The position numbers were made by a program, and so were the translations under genes. Below, one piece after another: positions 52,951 to 61,332 of a DNA stretch of 64,000 nt (the first letter of the stretch is position 1; each line of letters starts with the position of its first letter). The stretch is from positions 7,750,001 through 7,814,000 of the forward strand of contig NZ_CP089312.1 in assembly GCF_021545335.1 (NCBI RefSeq), given 5' to 3'. The notes below the pieces were generated by a model, which saw only the letters and a list, made by a program, of their open reading frames with translations, was not told the origin of the DNA and ran no database searches. The stretch is from Streptomyces sp. GQFP (GTDB taxonomy: Bacteria > Actinomycetota > Actinomycetes > Streptomycetales > Streptomycetaceae).

Positions 52951-54156
52951 CTACGCGACCGACTGTTCGTCCTCGGCATCCTGCTCGTACGAAGGGTGAC
53001 GCTCACCTTCGGAGGAGAGTTCCCGCCGGGACGGACGCGCCCGCAGCGCCTGTGAGGTGCCGTGCAGCAGGTTGACGGTGATCACGGCCGGGCCGACGAT
53101 CGAGGCGGTGCCAGGGAAGTCGCGCTCCAGGGTCAGGGCGATCAGTACGGCCGTGATGCCGTTCTGCTGCCCGAGGCCCAGCGCGATCCGGTCGCCGCGC
53201 TCCAACCCCCGTACGAACAACGGCATCACGCCGAACGCCACCACCGCCTGCGCCGCGAACGCCGCCACGCCGAGCACGAACCCCGGCCACAGCTCCACCC
53301 CGTGCGAGAGGAGCAGCCCGAGCGTCAGGAACGCGGCGAGGAAGGCGCCGCCGACCGCCCGGCCGACCGCCTTGTCGAGCACCCCGGCCCGCAGGACGAG
53401 CCCGGCCAGCGCCACCCCGAGCATCAGCTGGTTCAGCGCCGCGAGCACCAGCATCGCCCCGACGAGCAGTACGGCGCCGCCGGCCTTCGTGCGCCGGACC
53501 GCCGGCACGTCCGGCAACCGCGACACCGCCCGCCGCCCGGCCCACCACAACAGCACCACGGCGACCAGGAGTACGGCGTTGAAGAGGAGCCCGGTCGCGT
53601 AGTCGCCGCCCGCGCCCCGGCTGATCTCGGGGGCGCCCTCGTGTCCGGCGGCCGTATAGGCGTACCCCGCCAGATACAGGGTCAGCAGGACCGTCATCGG
53701 GTCGTCGAACGAGGCCCACGCCGTCAGCAGCGACTGGGCGCGCGGCGACATCCGGCCCTTGCCGGTCAGGGCCGCGACGGACAGCGGGTCGATCTGCGCG
53801 ACGGCGATGCCCAGCACCAGATACTCCGGCTTCCCGAACACCAGCACCATCGTGCCGGCGATCAGACCGGCCTTCAGGACCACACCCAGGGTGACGGCGG
53901 CGATCACACCGCGCAGATCGGCCCGCAGCGCCTTGAGATCGATCGAGTACGTGCTCCCGTACAGGCCGACCGCGAGCAGCAGCGCCGCCCCGAACACATA
54001 GGCGCCGGAACTCGTCAGCGCCGAGACGTCGACCGCAAGACCGGCCAGTACTCCCAGGACCAGCAGGCCGGCCCCGCCGAGCACGATGCCGGGGACCACC
54101 TCGGGGAGACGTCGTACCGGCAGCTGTCGTAAACGGGTGCGCAGGGATGCCCGCAT
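52951..54156 (-). CDS. CPA-family monovalent cation/proton antiporter
   Basis: A 401-residue membrane protein with about 11-12 transmembrane helices and no C-terminal TrkA-N domain. The family's ion-binding region is visible in VAQIDPLSVAALTGKG and in WASFDDPMTVLLTLYLAG (Asp pair), and the discontinuous late helices in GQQNGITAVLIALTL. It exchanges Na+ or K+ for H+ across the cell membrane. ATG 54156 has GGGGGAAGAGG upstream; the long open frame before it is not coding. It diverges from the LacI gene, which may regulate it, although LacI proteins more often control sugar genes. Confidence 0.85.
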   Translation of the reverse strand: MRASLRTRLRQLPVRRLPEVVPGIVLGGAGLLVLGVLAGLAVDVSALTSSGAYVFGAALLLAVGLYGSTYSIDLKALRADLRGVIAAVTLGVVLKAGLIAGTMVLVFGKPEYLVLGIAVAQIDPLSVAALTGKGRMSPRAQSLLTAWASFDDPMTVLLTLYLAGYAYTAAGHEGAPEISRGAGGDYATGLLFNAVLLVAVVLLWWAGRRAVSRLPDVPAVRRTKAGGAVLLVGAMLVLAALNQLMLGVALAGLVLRAGVLDKAVGRAVGGAFLAAFLTLGLLLSHGVELWPGFVLGVAAFAAQAVVAFGVMPLFVRGLERGDRIALGLGQQNGITAVLIALTLERDFPGTASIVGPAVITVNLLHGTSQALRARPSRRELSSEGERHPSYEQDAEDEQSVA

Positions 54157-54470
54157 GGCCTCTTCCCCCCTCCGCTCCGGCCCCGCCCGGCGTCCGGCAC
54201 GGCCGGATACGTTCTCCCGGCGGCGCGTGTGCGACCGCCGCGGGGCAGGTGAATGGTAGGGGCCACGGTGCCCGGGGAGAAGCCGAAGATCGGCCTTCCG
54301 CCGCGCCCGTCGACGACCCCTGGCCGGTACGCGACCCGACGGGCCGGCGACGCTGCCGTCCCGTCCTGTCCTCCTCCCCTTCACGATGCCCGGCCGCGGC
54401 CGTCCGCGAACCCGGCACACCGGCCTGGCCGAAAGCCAACCTTCCTTTCCAGCAGGGTATTTGGCGCCCG

Positions 54471-54476
54471 TACACT
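54471..54476 (+). promoter_or_regulatory. -10 element for a leaderless lacI-type mRNA
   Basis: TACACT (TAnnnT) ends 6 nt before GTG 54483, the start of the LacI-type gene. Transcription would then begin at or next to the start codon. No ribosome-binding site precedes the GTG. The -35 region is not obvious. Confidence 0.5.
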
Positions 54477-54482
54477 CACCCG

Positions 54483-55514
54483 GTGACAAAGGTGACACGG
54501 GACGACGTCGCCAGACTCGCGGGAACTTCCAGCGCGGTTGTCAGTTACGTCGTCAACAATGGCCCACGGCCCGTATCCGCGGAGAAACGCAGACGCGTTC
54601 TCGAAGCGGTCAAAGAGCTCGGATACCGGCCCGACCGGGTGGCCCAGGCCATGGCCAGCCGTCGTACGGACCTCCTGGGACTGATCGTTCCGGACGCCCG
54701 TCAGCCATTTTTCGGGGAAATCACGCACGCGCTGGAACGCGCCGCCGCCGACCGGGGAAAAATGGTCCTCGTCGGCAACTCCGATTACCAGGAGGAGCGC
54801 GAACTCCGTTACCTTCACTCCTTTTTGGGGATGCGGGTGTCGGCGCTGATCCTGGTCAGTCTCGGCCTCGGCGACCGGGCCGCCGCCGAGATCGACACCA
54901 TGGACACCCGGGTCGTGCTGATGCACGAACGGTCCGCGTCCGTACGGAAGTTCGCCGTGGTCACCGATGACATCGAGGGTGCCAGGATCGCCACCCGGCA
55001 CCTCCTCCAGCACGGTCACACCGCTGTGGCCTGCCTCGGCGGACCCGAGTCGGAGCCCCGGGCCGGCGACCCCGTCGCCGACCATGTCGAGGGCTGGCGC
55101 AAGGCGATGGCCGACGCGGGCCGCTCCACCGAGGGGCTCCTCGTCCGCGCCCCCTACGACCGGTACGGCACCTACGAGATCGCCCTGCGCCTGCTCGCCG
55201 CCCCCGGCAGGCCGACCGCCGTGTTCTGCTCGACGGACGACCAGGCGATCGGCCTGCTGCGGGCGGCCCGTGAACTGGGCGTGGACGTACCGGGCGAGCT
55301 GGCGGTGGCGGGCTTCGACGACGTCAAGGAGGCGGCGATGACCGACCCGCCGCTGACGACGGTCGCCTCCGACCGCCAGGCGATGGCCCGTACGGCGGTG
55401 GACATGGCACTCGACGCGGACCTGGACACGGTCACGCCCGGCGGCGGGACGGACCGCACCCGACGCTTCCCGTCCCGCCTGGTCGTCCGGACGTCGTGCG
55501 GCTGCCCGGCGTAG
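54483..55514 (+). CDS. LacI-family transcriptional regulator
   Basis: A 343-residue repressor. The N-terminal HTH is TRDDVARLAGTSSAVVSYVVNN and the hinge helix region follows (RVAQAMASRRTDLLGLIVPD). A type I periplasmic-binding-fold sensor domain covers residues ~65-325 (PTAVFCSTDDQAIGLLRAARELG and VAGFDDVKEAAMTDPPLTTV are typical). It binds an operator as a dimer and is released by a small ligand, usually a sugar. The -10 placement implies a leaderless mRNA. The C-terminus ends in a Cys-Gly-Cys motif. No sugar transporter gene lies next to it, so the ligand is unknown. Confidence 0.92.
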   Translation: MTKVTRDDVARLAGTSSAVVSYVVNNGPRPVSAEKRRRVLEAVKELGYRPDRVAQAMASRRTDLLGLIVPDARQPFFGEITHALERAAADRGKMVLVGNSDYQEERELRYLHSFLGMRVSALILVSLGLGDRAAAEIDTMDTRVVLMHERSASVRKFAVVTDDIEGARIATRHLLQHGHTAVACLGGPESEPRAGDPVADHVEGWRKAMADAGRSTEGLLVRAPYDRYGTYEIALRLLAAPGRPTAVFCSTDDQAIGLLRAARELGVDVPGELAVAGFDDVKEAAMTDPPLTTVASDRQAMARTAVDMALDADLDTVTPGGGTDRTRRFPSRLVVRTSCGCPA

Positions 55515-55527
55515 AGCCCTGGTCCTG

Positions 55528-56283
55528 TCAGGCGTTCGGGTCGAACGAGATGCCCGACGGCAGGGCTTTGGTGAGGTGGGCGGCGAAGTTGGCGTCCTTG
55601 AGGCCGAAGTTGGCGCTGCCGAAGTCGTACGCGCTCAGGATGTCGCGCAGACCGGCCGGGTAGCCGTTCCAGCCGACCAGGTCCGGGTACTGCCAGGTGC
55701 CGTAGGCGTTCTCCGGCGGCTCGTCGTTCGAGCCCGCGAGCCGGAAGGTGTGGGTGCTCACACCGTCCTTGTGGTAGACGATCTTAGGGTGGTTGCCGTC
55801 CCAGAGGACCGCGCCGGCGGCGTAGGTGTTGAACTCGCCGTGCGCGGACGTGGAGACGTACTTGGCCGCGCCGTCCTGCACCCACACCACGACGTGTTCC
55901 CAGTCGTGCCGGTGGCCGCCGATCGTCGCCTGGTCCTTCTCGAAGTAGAGGGCGTACATGATCGCGCACCAGCCGTTGTTGCACTTCTCGCGCGAGTAGC
56001 CGTTGGTGTTGTCGAGGTCCGAGGTGTCATGGCACTCGCCACTGACCGAACCGGACGGGTTGAGACCGCCGTTGACCGTTCCGGTGGGACCGATGGCCGG
56101 CGTGGGGTAGCAGCCGTCGGTGTCGTAGTCGTAGGCCGGCTGCCACGTGTTCTCGAGCGTGTCGGCGTTGGCGGGCAGCGCCGACGGCGGGGCGGCGAAG
56201 GCGCTCCCGGGAACGGCGACGACCAGCGCGACGGCGCTGCCGAGGACCAGCGAGGCTCTGCGGACGCGCGAGGTGATCTTCAC
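55528..56283 (-). CDS. Secreted NLP (NPP1/necrosis-inducing) family protein
   Basis: A 251-residue exported protein with a Sec signal (ASLVLGSAVALVVAVPGSAFA). The mature part contains the NLP hallmark heptad GHRHDWE and the flanking EHVVVWVQD, plus the typical beta-jellyroll segments (AIMYALYFEKDQ, and YHKDGVSTHTFRLA, whose two His-type positions are conserved). NLPs are secreted proteins; some bind plant sphingolipids and lyse cells, others are non-toxic. GTG 56283 has AGGAG upstream. It is a lone gene, convergent with the LacI gene. The toxic or non-toxic class cannot be told from the sequence alone. Confidence 0.88.
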   Translation of the reverse strand: MKITSRVRRASLVLGSAVALVVAVPGSAFAAPPSALPANADTLENTWQPAYDYDTDGCYPTPAIGPTGTVNGGLNPSGSVSGECHDTSDLDNTNGYSREKCNNGWCAIMYALYFEKDQATIGGHRHDWEHVVVWVQDGAAKYVSTSAHGEFNTYAAGAVLWDGNHPKIVYHKDGVSTHTFRLAGSNDEPPENAYGTWQYPDLVGWNGYPAGLRDILSAYDFGSANFGLKDANFAAHLTKALPSGISFDPNA

Positions 56284-56561
56284 TGCGTGCTCCTGATGAC
56301 CGTGGGGGTGGCGGGGGGAAGGCAACGGTCCGGTTGGCGTGCCCGGATCAAAGTTGCCCTGTTGCCCGACGGTCTGATCGTTGGCAGGTGTCACCGTGAT
56401 GAAAACTCAACCAATAGTGTGGTTGGGGGAGTTGGGGCGCGCGGGGGCATGCGGCCGGAGACCCTCCGCTTCCCGGATGAACGGTTTCCGGCGGAATCGC
56501 GTCGTAGTCATAGGGGCAGTCGCTGGGCGGTAGGCGCGTTCACTTGTACAGGGGGATCACC

Positions 56562-57116
56562 ATGGCTTCGGTCCGATCGACGCGATTCCGGCTGTCGTCC
56601 GTCGTGCTGGTCGGGGGGCTGATGTGCGCGGCCGTCGGCTGCGGCGGGAACTCCGGGGCCTCGGTGTCCGCACCGGCGCCGTCGTCCCCGTCGTCCTCGT
56701 TCTCGTCGTTCGCGGAGTCCTGGGAGGAACCCGCCGCGTACGCCTACACGTTGACGTCGAGCGAGGGGGAGCGCAGCCTCATCGGCACGTTCCGGGTGAC
56801 CGTCCGGGACGGGAAGGTGACCAAGGCGGTCGGGCTCGACGAGAGCGGGCGGGCCGCCGTACAGCGGGCACCCGAGGAAGTGCCCACCATCGGCGGCCTG
56901 TTGGACCGGCTGGCCCGGGCCCACAAGGAGGGCGCGGACACGGCGGAGGCGGCGTACGCGCCCGACGGGCACCCCGAACGCATCACCCTGGACCCGCTGA
57001 AGGACACGATCGACGACGAGGAGTCGTACGTGATCAGCGACTACGAGCCGGCCGGGAACAAGAAGGCCACCACGGGGGCTTCGGGTGCTTCTGGTGCTTC
57101 GGCGACTCAGCCCTGA
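56562..57116 (+). CDS. Small lipoprotein with DUF6174-like domain
   Basis: A 184-residue lipoprotein: signal with hydrophobic SSVVLVGGLMCAAVGC and a lipobox Cys near residue 27, then a Ser/Pro-rich spacer. A domain beginning YAYTLTSSEGERSLIGTFRVTVRDGKV follows, which is the pattern of DUF6174 proteins. The tail is Gly/Ala/Ser-rich. GGGGGA precedes ATG 56562. The 3' end overlaps that of the convergent gene by 10 bp. Function is unknown. Confidence 0.75.
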   Translation: MASVRSTRFRLSSVVLVGGLMCAAVGCGGNSGASVSAPAPSSPSSSFSSFAESWEEPAAYAYTLTSSEGERSLIGTFRVTVRDGKVTKAVGLDESGRAAVQRAPEEVPTIGGLLDRLARAHKEGADTAEAAYAPDGHPERITLDPLKDTIDDEESYVISDYEPAGNKKATTGASGASGASATQP

Positions 57117-57643
57117 CCGGCGGTGCCCTCGGGGGTGGGCCCCTGGCTGGCGGCGCCACCCTGACCGGAACTGCCCTGGCTGCCCTGCACGCTCAGGTCC
57201 TCGATCGTGCCGCCCACCTTCTGGCGCAGCGGTTCCAGGAGCTTCGGGGCCGCGCTGATGACCCACTTGGTGCCGACCAGGTACTTGCCGCCGTACATGG
57301 CCGCGCTGTCCAGCCAGGTCAGCTTGTACTTCTCCTCGGGGAACGTGGTGATCAGGTAGTCGCCCGGGGCGGTGTGGCAGACACCCTCGCGCAGTTCGTC
57401 CGCGTCGGTACGGATCTTCACCGTGCAGCCCGTCAGCTGGGCGATCACCTCGACCTTGGCGGGCGCGACCACGGCGGCGACGGGGGCGGGAGTCATGGAC
57501 TCCGACGCCTTCTTATCCGCCTTATCCGCCTTGCTCGTGTCCGAGGTGCAGGCCGTGGTCAGGGGCAGGACGACGGCCGTCAGAAGCGCGGCGAGCGCGA
57601 CGGCCCTGCGGGGGAACGGTCGCCGGGTTTGCTGCTGGGACAC
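57107..57643 (-). CDS. Putative lipoprotein of unknown function
   Basis: A 178-residue protein with a lipoprotein signal (RRAVALAALLTAVVLPLTTAC, Cys near residue 32). A charged spacer follows (SKADKADKKASES). The globular part of about 90 residues contains two Cys (TGCTVKIRTD, REGVCHTAPGDYLITTF) that may form a disulfide. The tail is Gly/Gln/Ser-rich. The GTG start at 57643 has GGAG 7 nt upstream. It overlaps the convergent DUF6174-like gene tail to tail. No enzymatic motif is seen. Confidence 0.75.
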   Translation of the reverse strand: MSQQQTRRPFPRRAVALAALLTAVVLPLTTACTSDTSKADKADKKASESMTPAPVAAVVAPAKVEVIAQLTGCTVKIRTDADELREGVCHTAPGDYLITTFPEEKYKLTWLDSAAMYGGKYLVGTKWVISAAPKLLEPLRQKVGGTIEDLSVQGSQGSSGQGGAASQGPTPEGTAGQG

Positions 57644-57716
57644 TGCGCCTCTCCAGGTCGGGTGGTACGGCGGACGTACTACTCGACAGGGGATACGGAC
57701 GGGCGGCGGACCGCGT

Positions 57717-58814
57717 TCACAGCCAGCCGTTGCGTTTGAAGCCGCGGTGGACGAAGAAGCAGGCGGTGGCGATGACGCCGAGGACGAGCGGGTAGCCGAA
57801 GCGCCAGTGCAGCTCGGGCATGTGCTCGAAGTTCATGCCGTAGACGCCACAGACCATCGTCGGTACGGCGATGATCGCGGCCCAGGCGGTGATCTTCCGC
57901 ATGTCCTCGTTCTGGCCGACGGTGACCTGGGCGAGGTGGGCCTGGAGGATCGAGTCGAGCAGGGCGTCGAAGGCGTGGATCTGCTCGGTGGCGCGGATCA
58001 GGTGGTCGGCGACGTCCCGGAAGTAGGCCTGTATCGCGGGCTCGATGGAAGGCATCGGCTCGGTGGCCAGTGTCTGGAGGGGGCGGGCGAGGGGGACGAC
58101 CGCCCGCTTCAGTTCGAGGAGTTCGCGCTTGAGCTGGTAGATACGGCCGGCGTCGGCGGTGCGCGGGCTCTGCGGGGAGAAGACGTCCGACTCGACCTGG
58201 TCGATGTCGTCCTGGACGGCGTCCGTGACGTGCAGATAGTCGTCCACGACATGGTCGGCGACGGCGTGCAGCACAGCGGCCGGGCCCTTGCCGAGCTGCT
58301 CCGGGTCGGCCTCCAGGTCCTCGCGCAGGGGGCCGAGGGAGCCGTGCCGGCCGTGGCGGACGGTGACGACGAAGTCGGGGCCGGCGAAGACCATGATCTC
58401 GCCGGTGGTGACGACCTCGCTGGTCGCGGTGAGTTCCTCGTGCTCGACGTAGCAGACCGTCTTGAACACGGCGAACAGGATGTCGCCGTACCGCTCCACC
58501 TTGGGCCGCTGGTGTGCCTGGACGGCGTCCTCGACGGCGAGCGGATGCAGCCCGAACAACTCGGCGACGCGGGCGAACTCCGTCTGGGAGGGCTCGTGCA
58601 GGCCGAGCCAGACGAAGCCGCGGTTGTGCTTGCGGACGCGGGCGACGGACTCCTCGACGGTGGGGGCGGTGTCCTGGCGCACACCGTCCCGGTAGATCAC
58701 GCAGTTGACGACGGCCGAGCCGAGCGGTGAACGGGCGGGATGACTGAGGTCCACCCGCCGCCGCGCACGCCGAGCCAGGCGGGCCACTTTGCGCAGGCTG
58801 CCGACCATCGACAT
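57717..58814 (-). CDS. corA: CorA-family magnesium/cobalt transporter
   Basis: A 365-residue protein with a large N-terminal cytoplasmic domain (residues 1-~300, with SSxxxED-type LHPLAVEDAVQAHQRPK) and two C-terminal membrane helices. The first ends in the signature YGMNFEHMPELHW (the GMN selectivity motif), and a basic tail follows. It forms pentameric Mg2+/Co2+ channels in the cell membrane. ATG 58814 has GGAG 7 nt upstream. The length is normal. Confidence 0.95.
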   Translation of the reverse strand: MSMVGSLRKVARLARRARRRVDLSHPARSPLGSAVVNCVIYRDGVRQDTAPTVEESVARVRKHNRGFVWLGLHEPSQTEFARVAELFGLHPLAVEDAVQAHQRPKVERYGDILFAVFKTVCYVEHEELTATSEVVTTGEIMVFAGPDFVVTVRHGRHGSLGPLREDLEADPEQLGKGPAAVLHAVADHVVDDYLHVTDAVQDDIDQVESDVFSPQSPRTADAGRIYQLKRELLELKRAVVPLARPLQTLATEPMPSIEPAIQAYFRDVADHLIRATEQIHAFDALLDSILQAHLAQVTVGQNEDMRKITAWAAIIAVPTMVCGVYGMNFEHMPELHWRFGYPLVLGVIATACFFVHRGFKRNGWL

Positions 58815-58887
58815 GCGGGTGCTCCTTGGTTGGGTGGTTCGGACAGTGTGCCAGGCGGGGGTAAAAGGGTGGTCAGGGGATGGATCT

Positions 58888-59243
58888 CGCCCCCGCCGCC
58901 CCTACCCGTCCCATCCTTCTGGGGGCTGCGCCCCCAGACCCCCGCTACGGCCCTGAACGGGCCTTGTCCTCAAACGCCGGACGGGCTGAAATACCTGGGC
59001 CTGGGCTGAAAGATCAAGCCCCGACCGCAACCCTGCAGCCCCGGCCGGCACCCTCCAGCCCCGGCCAGCACCCTCCAGCCCGTCCGGCGTTTGAGGACAA
59101 GCGCGTTGAGCGCGACTTTCCCACCCACCCGGCCGCCCCACCCTCCAGCCCGTCCGGCGTTTGAGGACGAGGCCGTTCAGGCCGACAGCGGGGGTCTGGG
59201 GGCGGAGCCCCCAGGGATGGGACGGGTAGGGGCGGCGGGGGCG
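58888..59243. repeat. Composite inverted-repeat element with three copies of a TTTGAGGAC motif
   Basis: The terminal arms 58888-58916 and 59215-59243 are inverted copies and match the arms of the hairpin at 9246-9360. Between them, a 21-22-bp motif (cagcccgtccggcgtttgag plus ga) occurs at 59077 and 59147, and inverted at 58967-58988. Short GC palindromes are also present. The region is non-coding, between corA and the response regulator gene. It looks like nested Streptomyces intergenic repeats. Confidence 0.8.
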
Positions 59244-59295
59244 GAGAAGTATGCCGAGCGCGCTGAACGTGGCGTCGCGTCATACCGTGAGCCCT

Positions 59296-59973
59296 ATGCG
59301 CGTGCTGGTCGTCGAGGACGAGGAGCGGTTCGCGGCCGGGCTCAGGGACGGGCTGGAGGCCGAGGGGTTCGCCGTCGACGTCGCGCTCGACGGAGTCGAC
59401 GGGCTGTGGCTGGCCAGGGAGAACGCGTACGACGCGATCGTCCTCGACATCATGCTGCCGCGGCTCAACGGCTACCGCGTGTGCCGCGAGCTGCGCGGCG
59501 AGGGCGACTGGACGCCGATCCTCATGCTCACCGCCAAGGAGGGCGAGTGGGACGAGGTCGAGGGGCTCGACACCGGCGCCGACGACTATCTGACCAAGCC
59601 GGTGTCGTACGCCGTACTCCTGGCCCGGCTGCGGGCGCTGCTGCGCCGAGGCACCCCGGCGCGGCCCGCCGTGCTCGCCGCCGGTGATCTGCGGCTCGAC
59701 CCGGCGAGCCGTACGGTGACCCGGGCCGGGCGGGACATCGAGGTGACCGCGCGGGAGCTGGCCGTGCTGGAGTTCCTGCTGCGCCGCACCGGCGAGGCGG
59801 TGTCCAAGCGGACCATTCTCGATCACGTGTGGGGCGACGACTTCGAGGGCGATCCGAACATCGTCGAGGTGTACGTACGGCGGCTGCGGAACAAGGTCGA
59901 CCGGCCCTTCGGGCGGCACTCGCTCACGACGGTGCGGGGGCACGGGTACCGGCTGGTGGCCGATGACCGGTGA
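59296..59973 (+). CDS. OmpR/PhoB-family response regulator
   Basis: A 225-residue two-component regulator. The receiver domain has the acidic VVEDEE pocket, phospho-acceptor Asp in DAIVLDIMLPRLNGY, Thr in LMLTAK and Lys in YLTKPVS. The C-terminal winged helix contains LTARELAVLEFLLRR-like VTARELAVLEFLLRR and VEVYVRRLRNKVD. TACCGT lies 7 nt before ATG 59296 and could be a -10 box for a leaderless message. It overlaps the kinase gene by 11 bp. The likely target is the GTTCAG cluster upstream of the lipoprotein gene. Confidence 0.93.
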   Translation: MRVLVVEDEERFAAGLRDGLEAEGFAVDVALDGVDGLWLARENAYDAIVLDIMLPRLNGYRVCRELRGEGDWTPILMLTAKEGEWDEVEGLDTGADDYLTKPVSYAVLLARLRALLRRGTPARPAVLAAGDLRLDPASRTVTRAGRDIEVTARELAVLEFLLRRTGEAVSKRTILDHVWGDDFEGDPNIVEVYVRRLRNKVDRPFGRHSLTTVRGHGYRLVADDR

Positions 59974-61219
59974 AGCAGCTGGGACGGCGGAGCGGCGGCG
60001 GCTGCGGGCCGTGCGCGTGCGGGCCACCGTCGTCGCCGTGCTGGCCGTGGGGCTCGCGCTGGTCGTCGGCGGCGTCACGCTCGTCCTCGTGCTGCGGGCC
60101 GAGCTCAGCAATGACGTACGGGACGCCGCCCGGACCCGGGCCACCGAGGTCGCCCGGGTGATCGAGGCCGGAAAGGGGGTGCCCGCGCCCACCGTCACCG
60201 ACCCCGACGAGGAGTTCCTCCAGGTCGTCGACGCCGAGGGTGCCGTGGTCGCGGCGAGTGCCAACGTCGAGGGGCTGCCCGCGCTCGCCCGGATCGAGGG
60301 GGGCGCCACGACCGAGGTCGACACCCCGCTCGACGAGGACCCCTTCCTCGTCGTCGCCGTCGCCGCACGCGACGGCGACCGCGAACTCGTCGTGCTGGAC
60401 GGCCGTACCCCCGCCGCCGTCGCCGAGGCCACCGCCACCGTCACCCGGCTGCTGCTCATCGGGCTGCCGGTGCTGCTCGTCCTCGCCGCCGCCGCGACCT
60501 GGGCCGCCGTCGGGCGGGCACTGGTCCGGATCGCCCGCGCCCAGGCCGCGCGCCGCCGCTTCGTCTCCGACGCCTCCCACGAACTCCGCTCGCCCGTGGC
60601 CGCCGTACGACAGCATGCCGAGGTCGCCCTCGCCCACCCGCACCGGGCGGACGCCGGGGCGCTGGCCGGGACGGTGCTGGCGGAGGCCGTACGCATGCAG
60701 CGTCTCGTCGACGACCTGCTGCTCCTCGCCCGCGCGGACGAGGACGCGATCGCCCTGCGCCGCCGGGCCGTGGACCTCGACGACCTGGTGTTCGAGGAGG
60801 CTCGCCGGCTGCGGGAGGCGGAAAGTGAGGGTCTTCGGGTGGACAGCAGAGGTGTCTCGGCCGTACGCGTCCTCGGTGACGCGGAGGCGCTCGGGCGGGT
60901 AGTCCGTAACCTCGGCGAGAACGCGGCCAGGCACGCCCGTACCCGGGTCGTCTTCACGCTCGGCGGCGCGGAGGGGCGGGCCCGGCTGTACGTCGACGAT
61001 GACGGGCCCGGCGTTCCGGAGGCCGACCGCGCCCATGTCTTCGAACGCTTCGTCCGGCTCGACGAGGCCCGCTCGCGCGGGGCCGGCGGCACCGGGCTCG
61101 GCCTGGCCATCGTCGCGGAGCTGGTCGCGGCGCACGGGGGCACGGTGACGGTGGGGACGGCACCCAGGCTGGGCGGAGCGCGGTTCACGGTGACGTTGCC
61201 GGAGGCGGAGGAGGACTGA
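59963..61219 (+). CDS. Membrane sensor histidine kinase
   Basis: A 418-residue kinase. TM1 is near residues 24-45 (VVAVLAVGLALVVGGVTLVL). An extracytoplasmic sensor of about 110 residues follows, then TM2 near 155-178 (LLLIGLPVLLVLAAAATWAAV). A very short linker replaces most of the HAMP domain. The H-box is FVSDASHELRSPVAAV. The ATPase domain has the N-box NLGENAARHA, and DDDGPGVPEADRAHVFERF and GGTGLGLAIV boxes. It phosphorylates the co-encoded regulator. ATG 59963 overlaps the regulator stop. Confidence 0.93.
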   Translation: MTGEAAGTAERRRLRAVRVRATVVAVLAVGLALVVGGVTLVLVLRAELSNDVRDAARTRATEVARVIEAGKGVPAPTVTDPDEEFLQVVDAEGAVVAASANVEGLPALARIEGGATTEVDTPLDEDPFLVVAVAARDGDRELVVLDGRTPAAVAEATATVTRLLLIGLPVLLVLAAAATWAAVGRALVRIARAQAARRRFVSDASHELRSPVAAVRQHAEVALAHPHRADAGALAGTVLAEAVRMQRLVDDLLLLARADEDAIALRRRAVDLDDLVFEEARRLREAESEGLRVDSRGVSAVRVLGDAEALGRVVRNLGENAARHARTRVVFTLGGAEGRARLYVDDDGPGVPEADRAHVFERFVRLDEARSRGAGGTGLGLAIVAELVAAHGGTVTVGTAPRLGGARFTVTLPEAEED

Positions 61220-61247
61220 GGGGGACTGAGGGAGGGGCTGAGGGGGG

Positions 61248-61284
61248 CCTGAACCCCGTTCAGGTCCGTTCAGCGTCTGTTCAG
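61248..61284 (+). promoter_or_regulatory. GTTCAG direct repeats plus inverted half-site: probable response-regulator operator
   Basis: GTTCAG occurs at 61258, 61268 and 61279, spaced 10 and 11 bp (one helical turn). CCTGAAC at 61248-61254 forms an inverted repeat with GTTCAGG at 61258-61264. Tandem hexamers at helical spacing are typical of OmpR/PhoB-type binding sites. The cluster lies between the histidine kinase stop and the lipoprotein start at 61333. Confidence 0.6.
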
Positions 61285-61332
61285 GGCCGGTGGCGCACGC
61301 TCGGGGTACGGCACGCTTCCGAGGAGGCCGTC

